Assembly (NCBI GenBank): GCA_003454605.1
Contig: DMKD01000318.1
Location: 5,562-33,648, forward strand
Source: Spirochaeta sp.
GTDB lineage: Bacteria; Spirochaetota; Spirochaetia; UBA9216
DNA: 28,087 bases
Direction: 5' to 3'
In this document: one piece after another, positions 8,040-16,051 of the stretch
Numbering within the stretch: the first letter of the stretch is position 1
How the letters are laid out: each line of letters starts with the position of its first letter
Made by a program: the position numbers and the translations under genes
Notes under the pieces: model-generated
Database searches by the model: none
Told to the model about the DNA's origin: nothing
The model's input: only the letters and a program-made list of their open reading frames with translations

Positions 8040-8477
8040 TCAGAATGCTCCAAGCTGACAATCCCTGATATTAATATCCATCTCATCGCATACTGATGCA
8101 GCCTGCCTCTTCGAACAGCCCGATGCCTCAGCCGCCTGCCACAGCTTAAGGCAGCCTATTCCATCATCATCTGCGGCAGCCTTAATTGCGGCTCTCACAA
8201 CATCATGATTTTGCGGCAGTGCTGATTCAACCTTTCCGTGATCTTTTCCGCCGTGACCGAAGAGGCCTAACTGGCAACCGTTTATTCTTATTTCAAGCAG
8301 ATCAAGAGTCTTACCGATAACGGCCGGACTGACATCGGCTTCCAACGCAGCATCATGTGCCGCCCTGCAGCTTATCTTTTCATTTCTGACTCGTTTCTTT
8401 ACGGCAGCAGCCGCGCCGTCGTCTATCTCCGAATCTTGCTGGTGTTTTCCCGCGTAATGTCCTTCATCCTGATGCAT
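8040..8477 (-). CDS. Duplicated CQLG-module protein, possibly helix-turn-helix-like; unknown function
   Basis: 145 residues. A His- and Gln-rich start (1-20) is followed by two copies of a 39-residue module at 35-73 and 107-145 that align without gaps (13 identities by my count). Each begins I-x-C and ends with I-x-x-x-CQLG-x-F (RINGCQLGLF and NIRDCQLGAF). The middle of each looks like two helices with a turn (VSPAVIGKTLDLL; CSKRQAASVCDEM), compatible with a degenerate winged helix. Three Cys-bearing positions recur or cluster (37/109, 68/140, 121 and 130), so metal or redox sensing is conceivable but unproven. The ATG at 8477 has AGGAG with a good spacer and lies 23 bp after the sbcC stop, so it is probably the last gene of the sbcDC operon. 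Confidence 0.8.
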   Translation of the reverse strand: MHQDEGHYAGKHQQDSEIDDGAAAAVKKRVRNEKISCRAAHDAALEADVSPAVIGKTLDLLEIRINGCQLGLFGHGGKDHGKVESALPQNHDVVRAAIKAAADDDGIGCLKLWQAAEASGCSKRQAASVCDEMDINIRDCQLGAF

Positions 8478-8500
8478 TCTGTACTCCTGTACTGGAAAAG

Positions 8501-11500
8501 TCAGTTCCAGCTGTTTTTAATAATACTGCCTTCTTCATTGTCCTTAACGACAGTGATGAAGGTATCGATTTCCTGTTTGAGCTCCTCAACATGCGAGATC
8601 ACACCCACAGTCCGGCTCTCTTTTTTCAATGACTTCAGACTGTCGAATACCAATACGAGTGATTCGCGATCAAGCGAGCCGAAGCCCTCATCAAGAAAAA
8701 AGAATCCCGATCGCTCCCGGCCTATGCTGTCTGCAAGCGCGAGTGAGAGAGAGAACGCAGCCTGAAAGGTCTGTCCTCCCGAAAGTGTTTTCACCGAACG
8801 GGTTTTCCCCTCATTCAGATAATCCCTTATGATAAAGTTATTTGCCTCATCAAGTTCAAGCCTCAGCGATTCGCGCGTAAGCTTTCTGAATCTTACATTC
8901 GCTGCCTCGCATAGATCCCTCAGATATATTGTAGCTGCAAAATCAATAAACTTCTTCCCTTTAAAAACATTTTTCAGCAAGCTGAGATTTTTGCCTCGCA
9001 GAAGAAGCGTCTCAGCCTCAAGTTCAAGTTCCTTCTTCCGTTTCAGACGTGTCCTGAGTCCTTCCATAATATTACCGAGCTCTCCAAGCCGCGTAATAGT
9101 TTGTTCGTACTCCGTCTTCAGCCGGCGATTATCTTCAGCGGCCTGAAGAAGGGATGCCGGCTCGAAAACCCGGTCACCCAAGCTGTCTTCGAAATTCAAG
9201 ATCTCAGCCTTAAGCCCTGTGAGCTCTTTCTCAAAGGCCTCAACTGCTGTGCGTTCAGCCCTCGTATCAATATCCAAACTCAAAACTGCGCTCACCGCTT
9301 CTATACCGGAATAATCAGATGATGCAATGCTCTGGTCAAGTTCAGTTTCAGCCGCCGCCCTGTTTTTTTCTAGCTCGGCCGCCTGTTTTTCAAGGAGCTT
9401 GAGTTCGGCAGAATTCTTCTCGCTCTGTACAGCAGAATCCTTCTTCCGCTGCTCAGCTGATTTATAGCTTTCTTTAACCGAAGCCGTCTTTCGCCTCAGC
9501 TCTGATGCCCATTCGGCCAGGTCTGTCGCTGCAGCGCCTCTATGCTCTTCAAGGAAATCTTCATCAATCCGGGATTCGGTATTTTCGATTTTTGCTTCAG
9601 TCCCCGCAAGAGCAAGCTTCAACCTACCCTGCCCGTCCACAAGCCCTGCAATATCTATATTAAGACGCTCCTGTTCCGCGGCAAGCTTTACCGACTCAGT
9701 CTGAAGTTTTTCGCGTAGAGTGCGTGCTCGCGTAAACCGCTCAAATTCAACCCTGAAACGATCCTTTTCATCCGGTCCGAAATCTTCCCCGGTAAAACCA
9801 ACTGCAAGTTCTTCACGCTCAGCCTCAAAGCTCTTCAATTGTTCAGCCGCAGACTCAATCCTTCCTGAAAGTACTGCCGATTCATTTTTCAGGTCCTGAA
9901 ACTCTGTCAGCCGCTTTTTCAGAGCGGCTCGCTCTTCGGCCAGTGCTGCTGATTCCGTCTGAATCAACCCGTCATCCTGAGCTCCGGCTGTTGCGGGTGC
10001 CGGATGCTCAAGCGCCCCGCATACCGGACATGGGCTTCCGTCCTCAAGCTGCTCGGTCAGCCGGCCGAGACCCTTCATGATTTCGGCGTCCAGCTGCTTC
10101 TTCCCCAGCTGCTCTTCACGCTCAAAAAATGCGGCTTGCTCAGCCTCTAAGGCGTCATATCCTTCAAGTACAGTATTGAGGCTGTTCAATTCAACTCTCA
10201 GCTTTTCAAGCCGTTTCCTGCCGGTCATTATGGATTCATCCATACCGGTCAACGATGTGAATCGTGTATTCAGGCTGTTCATAACCTCAAAAGACATACT
10301 GCCCGCATCTTCAGCACCGGCCACCGCGCGGGTTTCTTCAAGTCTTCCCGATATGTGCTCTTTAGTGAGTTCCGCCTCTTCCAGCACCGACCGTCCTGAT
10401 TCGATCTCATCTGACAGCCTCATGGATTCCAGCCGGGCATTATGCAGCGCGGAAAGCTCATCAAACCATCCAGCCTGTCTTTCCCATCGCTCAAGCTCCA
10501 AATATTCCGGTTCAATCAGATTAAACTGGGCTTCAGCCTCTGCAAGACTGTTTTTACCTGCGTCCACCCTGTCCCGGGTCTCTACAACCCTTCGCTCTCC
10601 TGATTCAACGTCAGCTTCAAGCATCTTCAGGATATCGAGACGAGATTTAAACTTTGCGAAACAGTCCTCATAGACATGCAGATCGGCCTTTCTCTTTTTA
10701 TAATCATCTTCAGCAACCGATTTCTCCGACAGCAATTCCCGGGCAGCCCCAAGCTGCTTTTCCAGGTCCGCCAGGTCATTAAGCTCCTTAAGCAGCTTAT
10801 CGCTTTTTTCAGCCTCTTCACTCAACTGGCGCGATTTGCCGCCGAGGACCGCCGCCTCTGATTCAGCCTCTATTGCTGCAGTCTCGGTAGCATCCGACAA
10901 TCCGGACAGCTCCCCGTCCACAGCTGCCGCTTTTTCATTATTTACGTTAGCCAGATGAGCGGTCTTCGAGTAGAGATCAAAGCGGTTCAGCCTGAACAGC
11001 TCCATCAGCATTGCAGTCCGCTTGCTTTTCTCCAGATGCAGAAACTCCTGAAACCTGCCCTGGGGTACAATTATTGTTCGTCGGAAATTATCATAATTCA
11101 GCCCTATAATCTCGTCGGCAGATACATCACCGTCCTTATCAAACAGCGGCAGCCATTCGCCGTTCTCCTGCATATACGCGCTGCGCTGTGGAGTTTCAAT
11201 CTTATCGAAATCTTTTTTATTCCTCTTTGTCTCAAATGTGAACCTGTATTTCCGGCTTCTGATTGTGAAAGTGAAATCAATATACATCCTGTTAGAAGCG
11301 AGGTTCATCATATTGTAATAAACGCGATTCGACAGGCGCTCAATTTTTCCATAGAGTACGTAGGTTACCGCTTCCAGCACAGCCGATTTTCCGCTGCCGA
11401 CATTTCCGAATATACCAAAAAGTTCCGCTTTGCAGAGGGTGGAAAAATCAATCTCGGTCCTGTTTTTATAGGAATACACCCCTTCAAGGATTAAAAGTTC

Positions 11501-11509
11501 AGGTTTCAC
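8501..11509 (-). CDS. sbcC: Exonuclease subunit SbcC (Rad50-like ATPase)
   Basis: 1002 residues. With SbcD it forms the Mre11-Rad50-type nuclease that opens DNA hairpins and protein-blocked ends. The ATPase head is split: the N-terminal part has GNVGSGKSA (Walker A) after the LEGVYSYKNRTEIDF strand, and the C-terminal part has KTLSGGQTFQAAFSLSLALA (signature) and FFLDEGFGSLD (Walker B). Two long coiled coils flank the zinc hook CPVCG near residue 492, close to the middle as expected. The frame is open further upstream, but the start is GTG at 11509: GGAGG lies six bases before it, and homology-like sequence begins there (KPELLILEG). It overlaps the sbcD stop by 11 bp, so translation is coupled. 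Confidence 0.96.
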   Translation of the reverse strand: MKPELLILEGVYSYKNRTEIDFSTLCKAELFGIFGNVGSGKSAVLEAVTYVLYGKIERLSNRVYYNMMNLASNRMYIDFTFTIRSRKYRFTFETKRNKKDFDKIETPQRSAYMQENGEWLPLFDKDGDVSADEIIGLNYDNFRRTIIVPQGRFQEFLHLEKSKRTAMLMELFRLNRFDLYSKTAHLANVNNEKAAAVDGELSGLSDATETAAIEAESEAAVLGGKSRQLSEEAEKSDKLLKELNDLADLEKQLGAARELLSEKSVAEDDYKKRKADLHVYEDCFAKFKSRLDILKMLEADVESGERRVVETRDRVDAGKNSLAEAEAQFNLIEPEYLELERWERQAGWFDELSALHNARLESMRLSDEIESGRSVLEEAELTKEHISGRLEETRAVAGAEDAGSMSFEVMNSLNTRFTSLTGMDESIMTGRKRLEKLRVELNSLNTVLEGYDALEAEQAAFFEREEQLGKKQLDAEIMKGLGRLTEQLEDGSPCPVCGALEHPAPATAGAQDDGLIQTESAALAEERAALKKRLTEFQDLKNESAVLSGRIESAAEQLKSFEAEREELAVGFTGEDFGPDEKDRFRVEFERFTRARTLREKLQTESVKLAAEQERLNIDIAGLVDGQGRLKLALAGTEAKIENTESRIDEDFLEEHRGAAATDLAEWASELRRKTASVKESYKSAEQRKKDSAVQSEKNSAELKLLEKQAAELEKNRAAAETELDQSIASSDYSGIEAVSAVLSLDIDTRAERTAVEAFEKELTGLKAEILNFEDSLGDRVFEPASLLQAAEDNRRLKTEYEQTITRLGELGNIMEGLRTRLKRKKELELEAETLLLRGKNLSLLKNVFKGKKFIDFAATIYLRDLCEAANVRFRKLTRESLRLELDEANNFIIRDYLNEGKTRSVKTLSGGQTFQAAFSLSLALADSIGRERSGFFFLDEGFGSLDRESLVLVFDSLKSLKKESRTVGVISHVEELKQEIDTFITVVKDNEEGSIIKNSWN

Positions 11510-12776
11510 TTTCAACCTCCGAGCCGCTGTCCAAGGTAACTGACGCAACCTCACGGAATAAACTGAGGATATCATCGTCGGCCTGTATGCCTTTTGAATA
11601 TTCAAAAAAGGATTTAAAAATTTCCTCCATCGATTCTGTCAAATCGGGAGCACTGCGTTCAATAGCACCGGCATCCGGGTCGGCAGTCCCGCTGACAGGA
11701 ATAACAGCCGTTATCCCCTCATGAGCACAATACAGCTGTTTGCGGTCGACGGCGCTTATATATTTTTCACATTCAATCAGCAGTTCAACCCAGACATCCG
11801 GATTCTCACCCAGCCAGAGAGTAGCTGCACCTACATCAGAAAAGGTCTTCCTGACTATCCTTCGGCCGCTGCTCAGGGGGACTCGCTCGACCTTCGCCTT
11901 CCGGCCCGGTTCAAGTTCAACCATCACTACCGACTTCTGCTGATTTTCTTCACTGAGGCCGAAGGCAAGCGGACTGCCGGAGTAAACTATCGGAGAGCCG
12001 CCTTCGCGAATACTCTGCGGGCGATGCAGATGACCGAGCGCCGTATACTGAATCGGGGTCGGCACGAGTGCGGCATCAATCAGTTCAAGACCGCCGGGAT
12101 GTAGAATACTGCGTTCTTCATCAGGCTCTTCTACAGCCGGACCGGCTTCAGCGAATAGTTCTCCGGCATGACGGTCTTCCGACATGAACAGATGGGCGGT
12201 CAGGATGTTACAGCCTGCATCATCACAGTATTTCCCGGCAAGCTGATTCCAGCTCGAACCCAGGATATCCGAAATCTGCTGCTCTCTATTTTCCGGGGCA
12301 AGGAATTTCCTCAGTCTGTTTTCATTGGCATAGGGTGTTGTAAGAATACGAACCTGCGGTTTATCAGGAAAATCGATTGTCAATATCCCCTGTGCGGGAA
12401 AATCAACCGCAACGCCGCTTTCAAGTTCAACCCTGCCCCGGGTAAAATCGGGATAGCCGATAAAGAAGATGCCGCATTCCACGGCAAGCGGGTCAGGCGC
12501 CTCAATCCGGTCCGGAGAATCATGATTGCCCGCTATTACGATAACAGGCCGCCGGCCGTCATCTGCAAGCTTTTTAAGCTCCCTGTACAGAAGCTCAACG
12601 GCCTCGTTGGGCGGATTAAAATTATCAAAAACATCGCCGGCAATGATGACAAAATCAGCCTCCCCCGACTCCGCAGCCGTCCTAATCTCTTCAAGGACCT
12701 CTCGTTGTTCGGCCATTCTTGAATAATCACCAAGCCTTGCTCCGAGATGCCAGTCTGATGTATGCAGAAAATTCAA
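11499..12776 (-). CDS. sbcD: Exonuclease subunit SbcD (Mre11-like nuclease)
   Basis: 425 residues. The metallophosphoesterase motifs are all present in order: HTSDWHLGARL at residues 5-15, IAGDVFDNFNPP, VIAGNHDSPDR, LTAHLFM and ALGHLHRPQ, followed by YSGSPLAFG. These hold the two metal ions of the nuclease site that works with SbcC. The C-terminal region is the capping domain; the last 80 residues are acidic and less conserved. The start is TTG at 12776, with AAGGAG five bases before it; no ATG gives the conserved N-terminus. The gene is first in the operon and diverges from a glycosyltransferase gene, with a large dyad (12812-12856) in between. Confidence 0.95.
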   Translation of the reverse strand: MNFLHTSDWHLGARLGDYSRMAEQREVLEEIRTAAESGEADFVIIAGDVFDNFNPPNEAVELLYRELKKLADDGRRPVIVIAGNHDSPDRIEAPDPLAVECGIFFIGYPDFTRGRVELESGVAVDFPAQGILTIDFPDKPQVRILTTPYANENRLRKFLAPENREQQISDILGSSWNQLAGKYCDDAGCNILTAHLFMSEDRHAGELFAEAGPAVEEPDEERSILHPGGLELIDAALVPTPIQYTALGHLHRPQSIREGGSPIVYSGSPLAFGLSEENQQKSVVMVELEPGRKAKVERVPLSSGRRIVRKTFSDVGAATLWLGENPDVWVELLIECEKYISAVDRKQLYCAHEGITAVIPVSGTADPDAGAIERSAPDLTESMEEIFKSFFEYSKGIQADDDILSLFREVASVTLDSGSEVESET

Positions 12777-12811
12777 ATCAACTCCTTAGATGAACAAACT
12801 CTTTTCTAATT

Positions 12812-12856
12812 AGGGCACCTCTAACAACCCTAAATTGGGCTTATTAGAGGTGCCTT
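12812..12856. repeat. Long inverted repeat in the sbcD/glycosyltransferase divergent region
   Basis: Two 13-base arms (12812-12824 and 12844-12856) are complementary apart from one G-T pair; the inner 11 bases (GGCACCTCTAA and TTAGAGGTGCC) are perfect. The 19-base spacer itself contains CCC-N6-GGG. There is no T-run after either arm and the flanking genes point away from each other, so it is not an ordinary terminator. It could be an operator, a cruciform or a remnant of a small repeat element. Confidence 0.6.
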
Positions 12857-12886
12857 GAAGTTAGATTATACATTTTTTTAAATCTA

Positions 12887-12915
12887 TTGAGATAGATAGA
12901 ACAGCAGAATATACT
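12887..12915 (+). promoter_or_regulatory. Sigma-70-type promoter of the glycosyltransferase gene
   Basis: TTGAGA (12887-12892, five of six), exactly 17 bp, TATACT (12910-12915, five of six). Only six bases separate the -10 from the ATG at 12922, so transcription should start at or next to the start codon. Confidence 0.65.
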
Positions 12916-12921
12916 GAAGAC

Positions 12922-13830
12922 ATGAAGATAAGCATCGTTATACCGACAAAGGACGAGGAAGAACTCCTGCCTGGTCTGCTGAAAAGCATAAACTCACAGG
13001 ATTTCAAAGATTATGAGGTCATAGTGGCTGATGCTTTCTCGACCGACCGCACCCGGGAAATAGCAGCTGAGGCCGGTGCAATTGTTGTAGACGGGGGTAT
13101 GCCGGGAGCAGGACGCAATGCGGGTGCAAGGGCTGCATCGGGTGAGTTCCTCGTCTTCCTGGATGCTGATGTCATGATTCCTGAGAATTTTATAAAGAAT
13201 CTCTATAATGAAATGCAGGAAAGATATATAGATGTCGCCACATGCGCAATCAAGCCGATTACCGATCTCCAGCTTGATCGGGTTATTCACCGGCTAATCA
13301 ACATGACTATCCTGGCAAATATGCACATTGATCCTAAGGCCTTTGGTTTTTGTATTTTTATCACGAAACGTCTGTTTAACAGAATTGGCGGTTTTGATGA
13401 AACAATAAAGGTTGCCGAAGATAATGACCTTGTCAAGCGCGCCTCGGAGTACCGGCCGCTGCGTTATATTAATTCATCTTTTGTACATGTGAGTGTGCGG
13501 CGCTTTGAGAAAGAAGGACGTCTCGCATATATGGCAAAAGGAATCGGCCTGAACGTATACCGGACCTTTAAGGGAGAGATAAGATTCGGAAATGACGTCG
13601 TTTCATACAACTTCGGCGGATACGACAAGGGAAAAGAAAATCTCAAAACTCTGGATAAAATTGAAGAACAGTTGATAAAAGCAGAAAAAAGATATAAGAA
13701 GCATATTGAGAAAATCAAAGCCTGGGGAGCCGCCGAAGAAGGCAAGGTTGATGAGCGACATAAGAAATTCAAAAAGAAACTCAAAGGCTCAGTCCGGGAG
13801 TTAAAGGACCTGTTTCAGGCTCAGGATTAA
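12922..13830 (+). CDS. Family 2 glycosyltransferase
   Basis: 302 residues. The N-terminal GT-A fold begins MKISIVIPTKDEEELLPGLL and continues with YEVIVADAFSTDRT, the classic GT2 nucleotide-sugar binding pattern. FLDADV supplies the metal-binding DxD (Asp81, Asp83), and GGFDETIKVAEDNDLVKR supplies the ED-type catalytic region. No transmembrane helix follows the domain; instead the last 80 residues are strongly charged and helical (EEQLIKAEKRYKKHIEKIKA), suggesting a coiled coil or interaction with acidic membrane lipids. Acceptor and donor cannot be told; cell-envelope polysaccharide or glycolipid synthesis is usual. No ribosome binding site is present and the ATG is 6 nt from the -10, so the mRNA is likely leaderless. 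Confidence 0.88.
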   Translation: MKISIVIPTKDEEELLPGLLKSINSQDFKDYEVIVADAFSTDRTREIAAEAGAIVVDGGMPGAGRNAGARAASGEFLVFLDADVMIPENFIKNLYNEMQERYIDVATCAIKPITDLQLDRVIHRLINMTILANMHIDPKAFGFCIFITKRLFNRIGGFDETIKVAEDNDLVKRASEYRPLRYINSSFVHVSVRRFEKEGRLAYMAKGIGLNVYRTFKGEIRFGNDVVSYNFGGYDKGKENLKTLDKIEEQLIKAEKRYKKHIEKIKAWGAAEEGKVDERHKKFKKKLKGSVRELKDLFQAQD

Positions 13831-13842
13831 AGCTTTTAAAAA

Positions 13843-14466
13843 CTAGTTTTTATTATTCAGATTTGTATTGGTAAGAAAGATTCTTGCATAGTCTGCGACA
13901 AAAAGGCCGAGTTTTTTATGCTCACCGGCTTCAAGATGAATACCGTCCAGCGATGAAGATTCAATTATTCGTCCCGTTTCTATAAAACCGCAACCAGCCC
14001 TGCTTGCCAGACTTCGAAGCCCCTTGCTGTAACGGACGACCTTCTCCACCTCAATATCATAGAAGCAGTCTTTTATCTGTGCCTCATTTACCGGAACAGC
14101 TCCCATCAGAATTACCTCAGGTGCAGCATCGCCGATTTCAAGATAATTTTGACGTACAATTTCAAGCATTTTTGCCAATCCATCGATGATATCATCTACC
14201 CGGACATCCTTCTCAAAACAGATATCGTTAACACCTAGATAGATTAATATTACATCAAGGGGATTGTTTCTGCCCAGCGAAGAACTGAACTCTGCGACAT
14301 CGCCCAGCACTCGCCGCCCATTTTTACCATCTTCAATGATCTCGAATCCAGCTCCAAGATTCCGCCGCAGAACACCGGGCCATCTATCGCCCTCTGAGAA
14401 CCTGAGGCCGTTAGCGGGATTATAACCCCAAGTATTTGAATCGCCGTAGCATAAGACTCGGTACAT
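13843..14466 (-). CDS. SGNH/GDSL-family hydrolase
   Basis: 207 residues. Block I is YGDSNTWGY with the catalytic Ser10, GVND (block III, oxyanion Asn) follows in YLGVNDICFE, and the DxxH block near the C-terminus is LDGIHLEAGEH, giving the Asp and His of the triad. The length and the GDSNTWGYNP...RWPGVL opening are like bacterial arylesterase/acyl-esterase or lipase-type members. There is no signal peptide, so it is cytoplasmic. It is the third gene after pspF, 8 bp downstream of the isochorismatase-like gene. The substrate is unknown; deacylation of lipids or sugars would fit a membrane-stress setting, but that is inference. It converges with the glycosyltransferase gene, 12 bp apart. Confidence 0.85.
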   Translation of the reverse strand: MYRVLCYGDSNTWGYNPANGLRFSEGDRWPGVLRRNLGAGFEIIEDGKNGRRVLGDVAEFSSSLGRNNPLDVILIYLGVNDICFEKDVRVDDIIDGLAKMLEIVRQNYLEIGDAAPEVILMGAVPVNEAQIKDCFYDIEVEKVVRYSKGLRSLASRAGCGFIETGRIIESSSLDGIHLEAGEHKKLGLFVADYARIFLTNTNLNNKN

Positions 14467-14474
14467 GAATCTGC

Positions 14475-15032
14475 TTATTTCACCAGTGGTGAAATCTGTT
14501 TAAACTCGGGTGTGCCGGAATATCTGCAAAGCTCAAAGAGAATCGATTCAAAACAGCTAATCATCAAACCTTCGTGCTCCCACCGCTTCATTCCAAACTG
14601 ATAATCGGCTTCTTTTCTAGAAGCGATACAGTCTGCTATCATGACAGGATTCCATCCTGCAGCCTTAAGATCGACTGCTGTCTGGGTTACACAAACATGG
14701 CCCTCGATCCCGGTAATAATAACGTTACGGCGCCCTGAAGCCTCAAGTTTATCCTTAAACTCCGGACAGTCGAATGCGCTGAAGGAGTCTTTTTCTATGA
14801 AAGGAAGCTCTTCAGGTTTCTCAAAACCCAGAGCCTCTGATATGCGTTTGTCGGTGTAGCCCAGACCCTTTGTATACTGCTGTGTGGTAAGGCTCGGCAG
14901 GCCGAGAGCAGTCAAGCCTCTGATGAGCTTTACCGATTTCTCCGCCAGCTCATCGCTACTGATCATATGGGGCAGGAGCCTGTCCTGAAAATCAATATTT
15001 ATTAATATGCTGTCATCAGCTATTATTCTCAT
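14475..15032 (-). CDS. Isochorismatase-fold (cysteine) hydrolase
   Basis: 185 residues. The catalytic triad of the family is visible: Asp14 in NIDFQDRL, Lys81 in EKDSFSAF and Cys114 in GIEGHVCVTQTAVDL, with the cis-peptide motif preceding the Cys. TTQQYTKGLG is characteristic of the YcaC-like branch, whose substrates are mostly unknown; nicotinamidase, isochorismatase and ureidoacrylate-type amidases share the fold. No nicotinamidase-type metal triad is evident, so I leave the reaction open. The ATG at 15032 overlaps the pspF stop as ATGA and has GGGAGG just before it, so it is co-translated with pspF. Confidence 0.87.
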   Translation of the reverse strand: MRIIADDSILINIDFQDRLLPHMISSDELAEKSVKLIRGLTALGLPSLTTQQYTKGLGYTDKRISEALGFEKPEELPFIEKDSFSAFDCPEFKDKLEASGRRNVIITGIEGHVCVTQTAVDLKAAGWNPVMIADCIASRKEADYQFGMKRWEHEGLMISCFESILFELCRYSGTPEFKQISPLVK

Positions 15033-16048
15033 AATTCCTCCCGGTATTTTCGGTAGAGGCCTCTGAACTGATCATATGTCAGTGCAAGCTTCTCAGCGGC
15101 CAGACGCTGATTATTTTCACTTTCATCAAGGGCCCTTTTTAGGTAGCTTATCTCAATTTCGCGAACATTACTACGGAAATCACCGAGATTGGGCAGAGCT
15201 GAAACTGTTTTTTCTATGAATTGAATTGCGGGTTCCGGAATCTCTATCGCTGAATCCACCGGCGGTTCATAGGGATTTCTGAACGGATCAATAACCAGTT
15301 CCTCAAGATTTGCACTCTCGCATCGATATACCGCCCGTTCAATAACATTTTTTAGCTCTCTGATATTTCCCGGCCATGCATAGGCATTAATCAGCTCTCT
15401 TACACCGTCCGAGAATACCGGAGATACAGCTCTGCCGATTTCGTTGGATATACGTATTGCGAAATGTTCAGCAAGCAGCATTTTATCAATGCCGCGCTCT
15501 CTAAGGGGGGGAAGAAACAGGACCTCAAAAGAAAGCCTATCTAGTAGGTCCCGTTTAAATTTGTTCTGCTCACAAAGCTCGGGCATGTCCTGGTTGGTTG
15601 CCGCAACAATACGGACATCAACCTCAACAGTCGTTGAACTGCCGACACGCTCAAAACTGCCGTATTCGACAACCCTGAGAATCTTTTCCTGAACCTCAAG
15701 AGGGATCAGCCCCATCTCATCAAGAAACAGGGTCCCCCCGTTGGCCTCTTCGAATCTTCCTTTCCGGGCCTTGCCGGCACCTGTATAGGCGCCTGTACTG
15801 TGTCCGAATAGTTCTGTCTCAATCAGGGTCGGCGGCAGAGCTGCGCAGTTAAGTGTGACGAAAGGAGCCTCCCAGCGCCCGGACAGGTAATGCAGCCTTG
15901 ATGCCGCAAGTTCCTTTCCGGTTCCCCTCTCACCTATTATCATAACAGATCTGTTAATTCCAGCCGCCCGGCTGAGTTCTGCCTGAAAATTAAGGAAAAT
16001 CTCTGATTCTCCCAGAGCTTCGCGTTCGACGAATCCGGGATAGTTCAT
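15029..16048 (-). CDS. pspF: PspF-type sigma-54 transcription activator
   Basis: 339 residues. A single AAA+ sigma-54-interaction domain starts almost at the N-terminus with no receiver or sensor domain, as in PspF: Walker A GERGTGKE (39-46), the sigma-54 contact loop GAYTGA (86-91), Walker B GGTLFLDEMG with Asp110-Glu111, arginine-finger region PLRERGIDK, and WPGNIRELKN. The C-terminus (about 300-339, NQRLAAEKLALTYDQFRGLY) is a Fis-type helix-turn-helix. The contact loop is GAYTGA instead of GAFTGA. In E. coli PspF is held off by PspA and released under membrane stress; the divergent pspABC supports the same role here. Its promoter overlaps two of four GGT-N7-ACC dyads, suggesting self-repression. 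Two hydrolase genes follow in overlap. Confidence 0.93.
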   Translation of the reverse strand: MNYPGFVEREALGESEIFLNFQAELSRAAGINRSVMIIGERGTGKELAASRLHYLSGRWEAPFVTLNCAALPPTLIETELFGHSTGAYTGAGKARKGRFEEANGGTLFLDEMGLIPLEVQEKILRVVEYGSFERVGSSTTVEVDVRIVAATNQDMPELCEQNKFKRDLLDRLSFEVLFLPPLRERGIDKMLLAEHFAIRISNEIGRAVSPVFSDGVRELINAYAWPGNIRELKNVIERAVYRCESANLEELVIDPFRNPYEPPVDSAIEIPEPAIQFIEKTVSALPNLGDFRSNVREIEISYLKRALDESENNQRLAAEKLALTYDQFRGLYRKYREEL

Positions 16049-16051
16049 TTA

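Noticed and set aside
10077..10673. Long plus-strand frame rich in Ser (198 codons)
   Set aside because: It is antisense to the SbcC coiled coil; Ser-rich composition is the expected mirror of Glu/Leu/Ala codons.
11510..11605. Upstream extension of SbcC by 32 residues
   Set aside because: The GTG at 11509 has a perfect GGAGG and begins the conserved sequence; the extension lies inside sbcD.
12168..12722. Plus-strand frame of 184 codons
   Set aside because: Antisense to sbcD, which has every metallophosphoesterase motif; no ribosome binding site or homology on the plus strand.
13838..13851. AAAAACTAGTTTTT as a bidirectional terminator between convergent genes
   Set aside because: It is AT-only apart from the centre and includes the stop codon of the SGNH gene; a stable RNA hairpin is unlikely.
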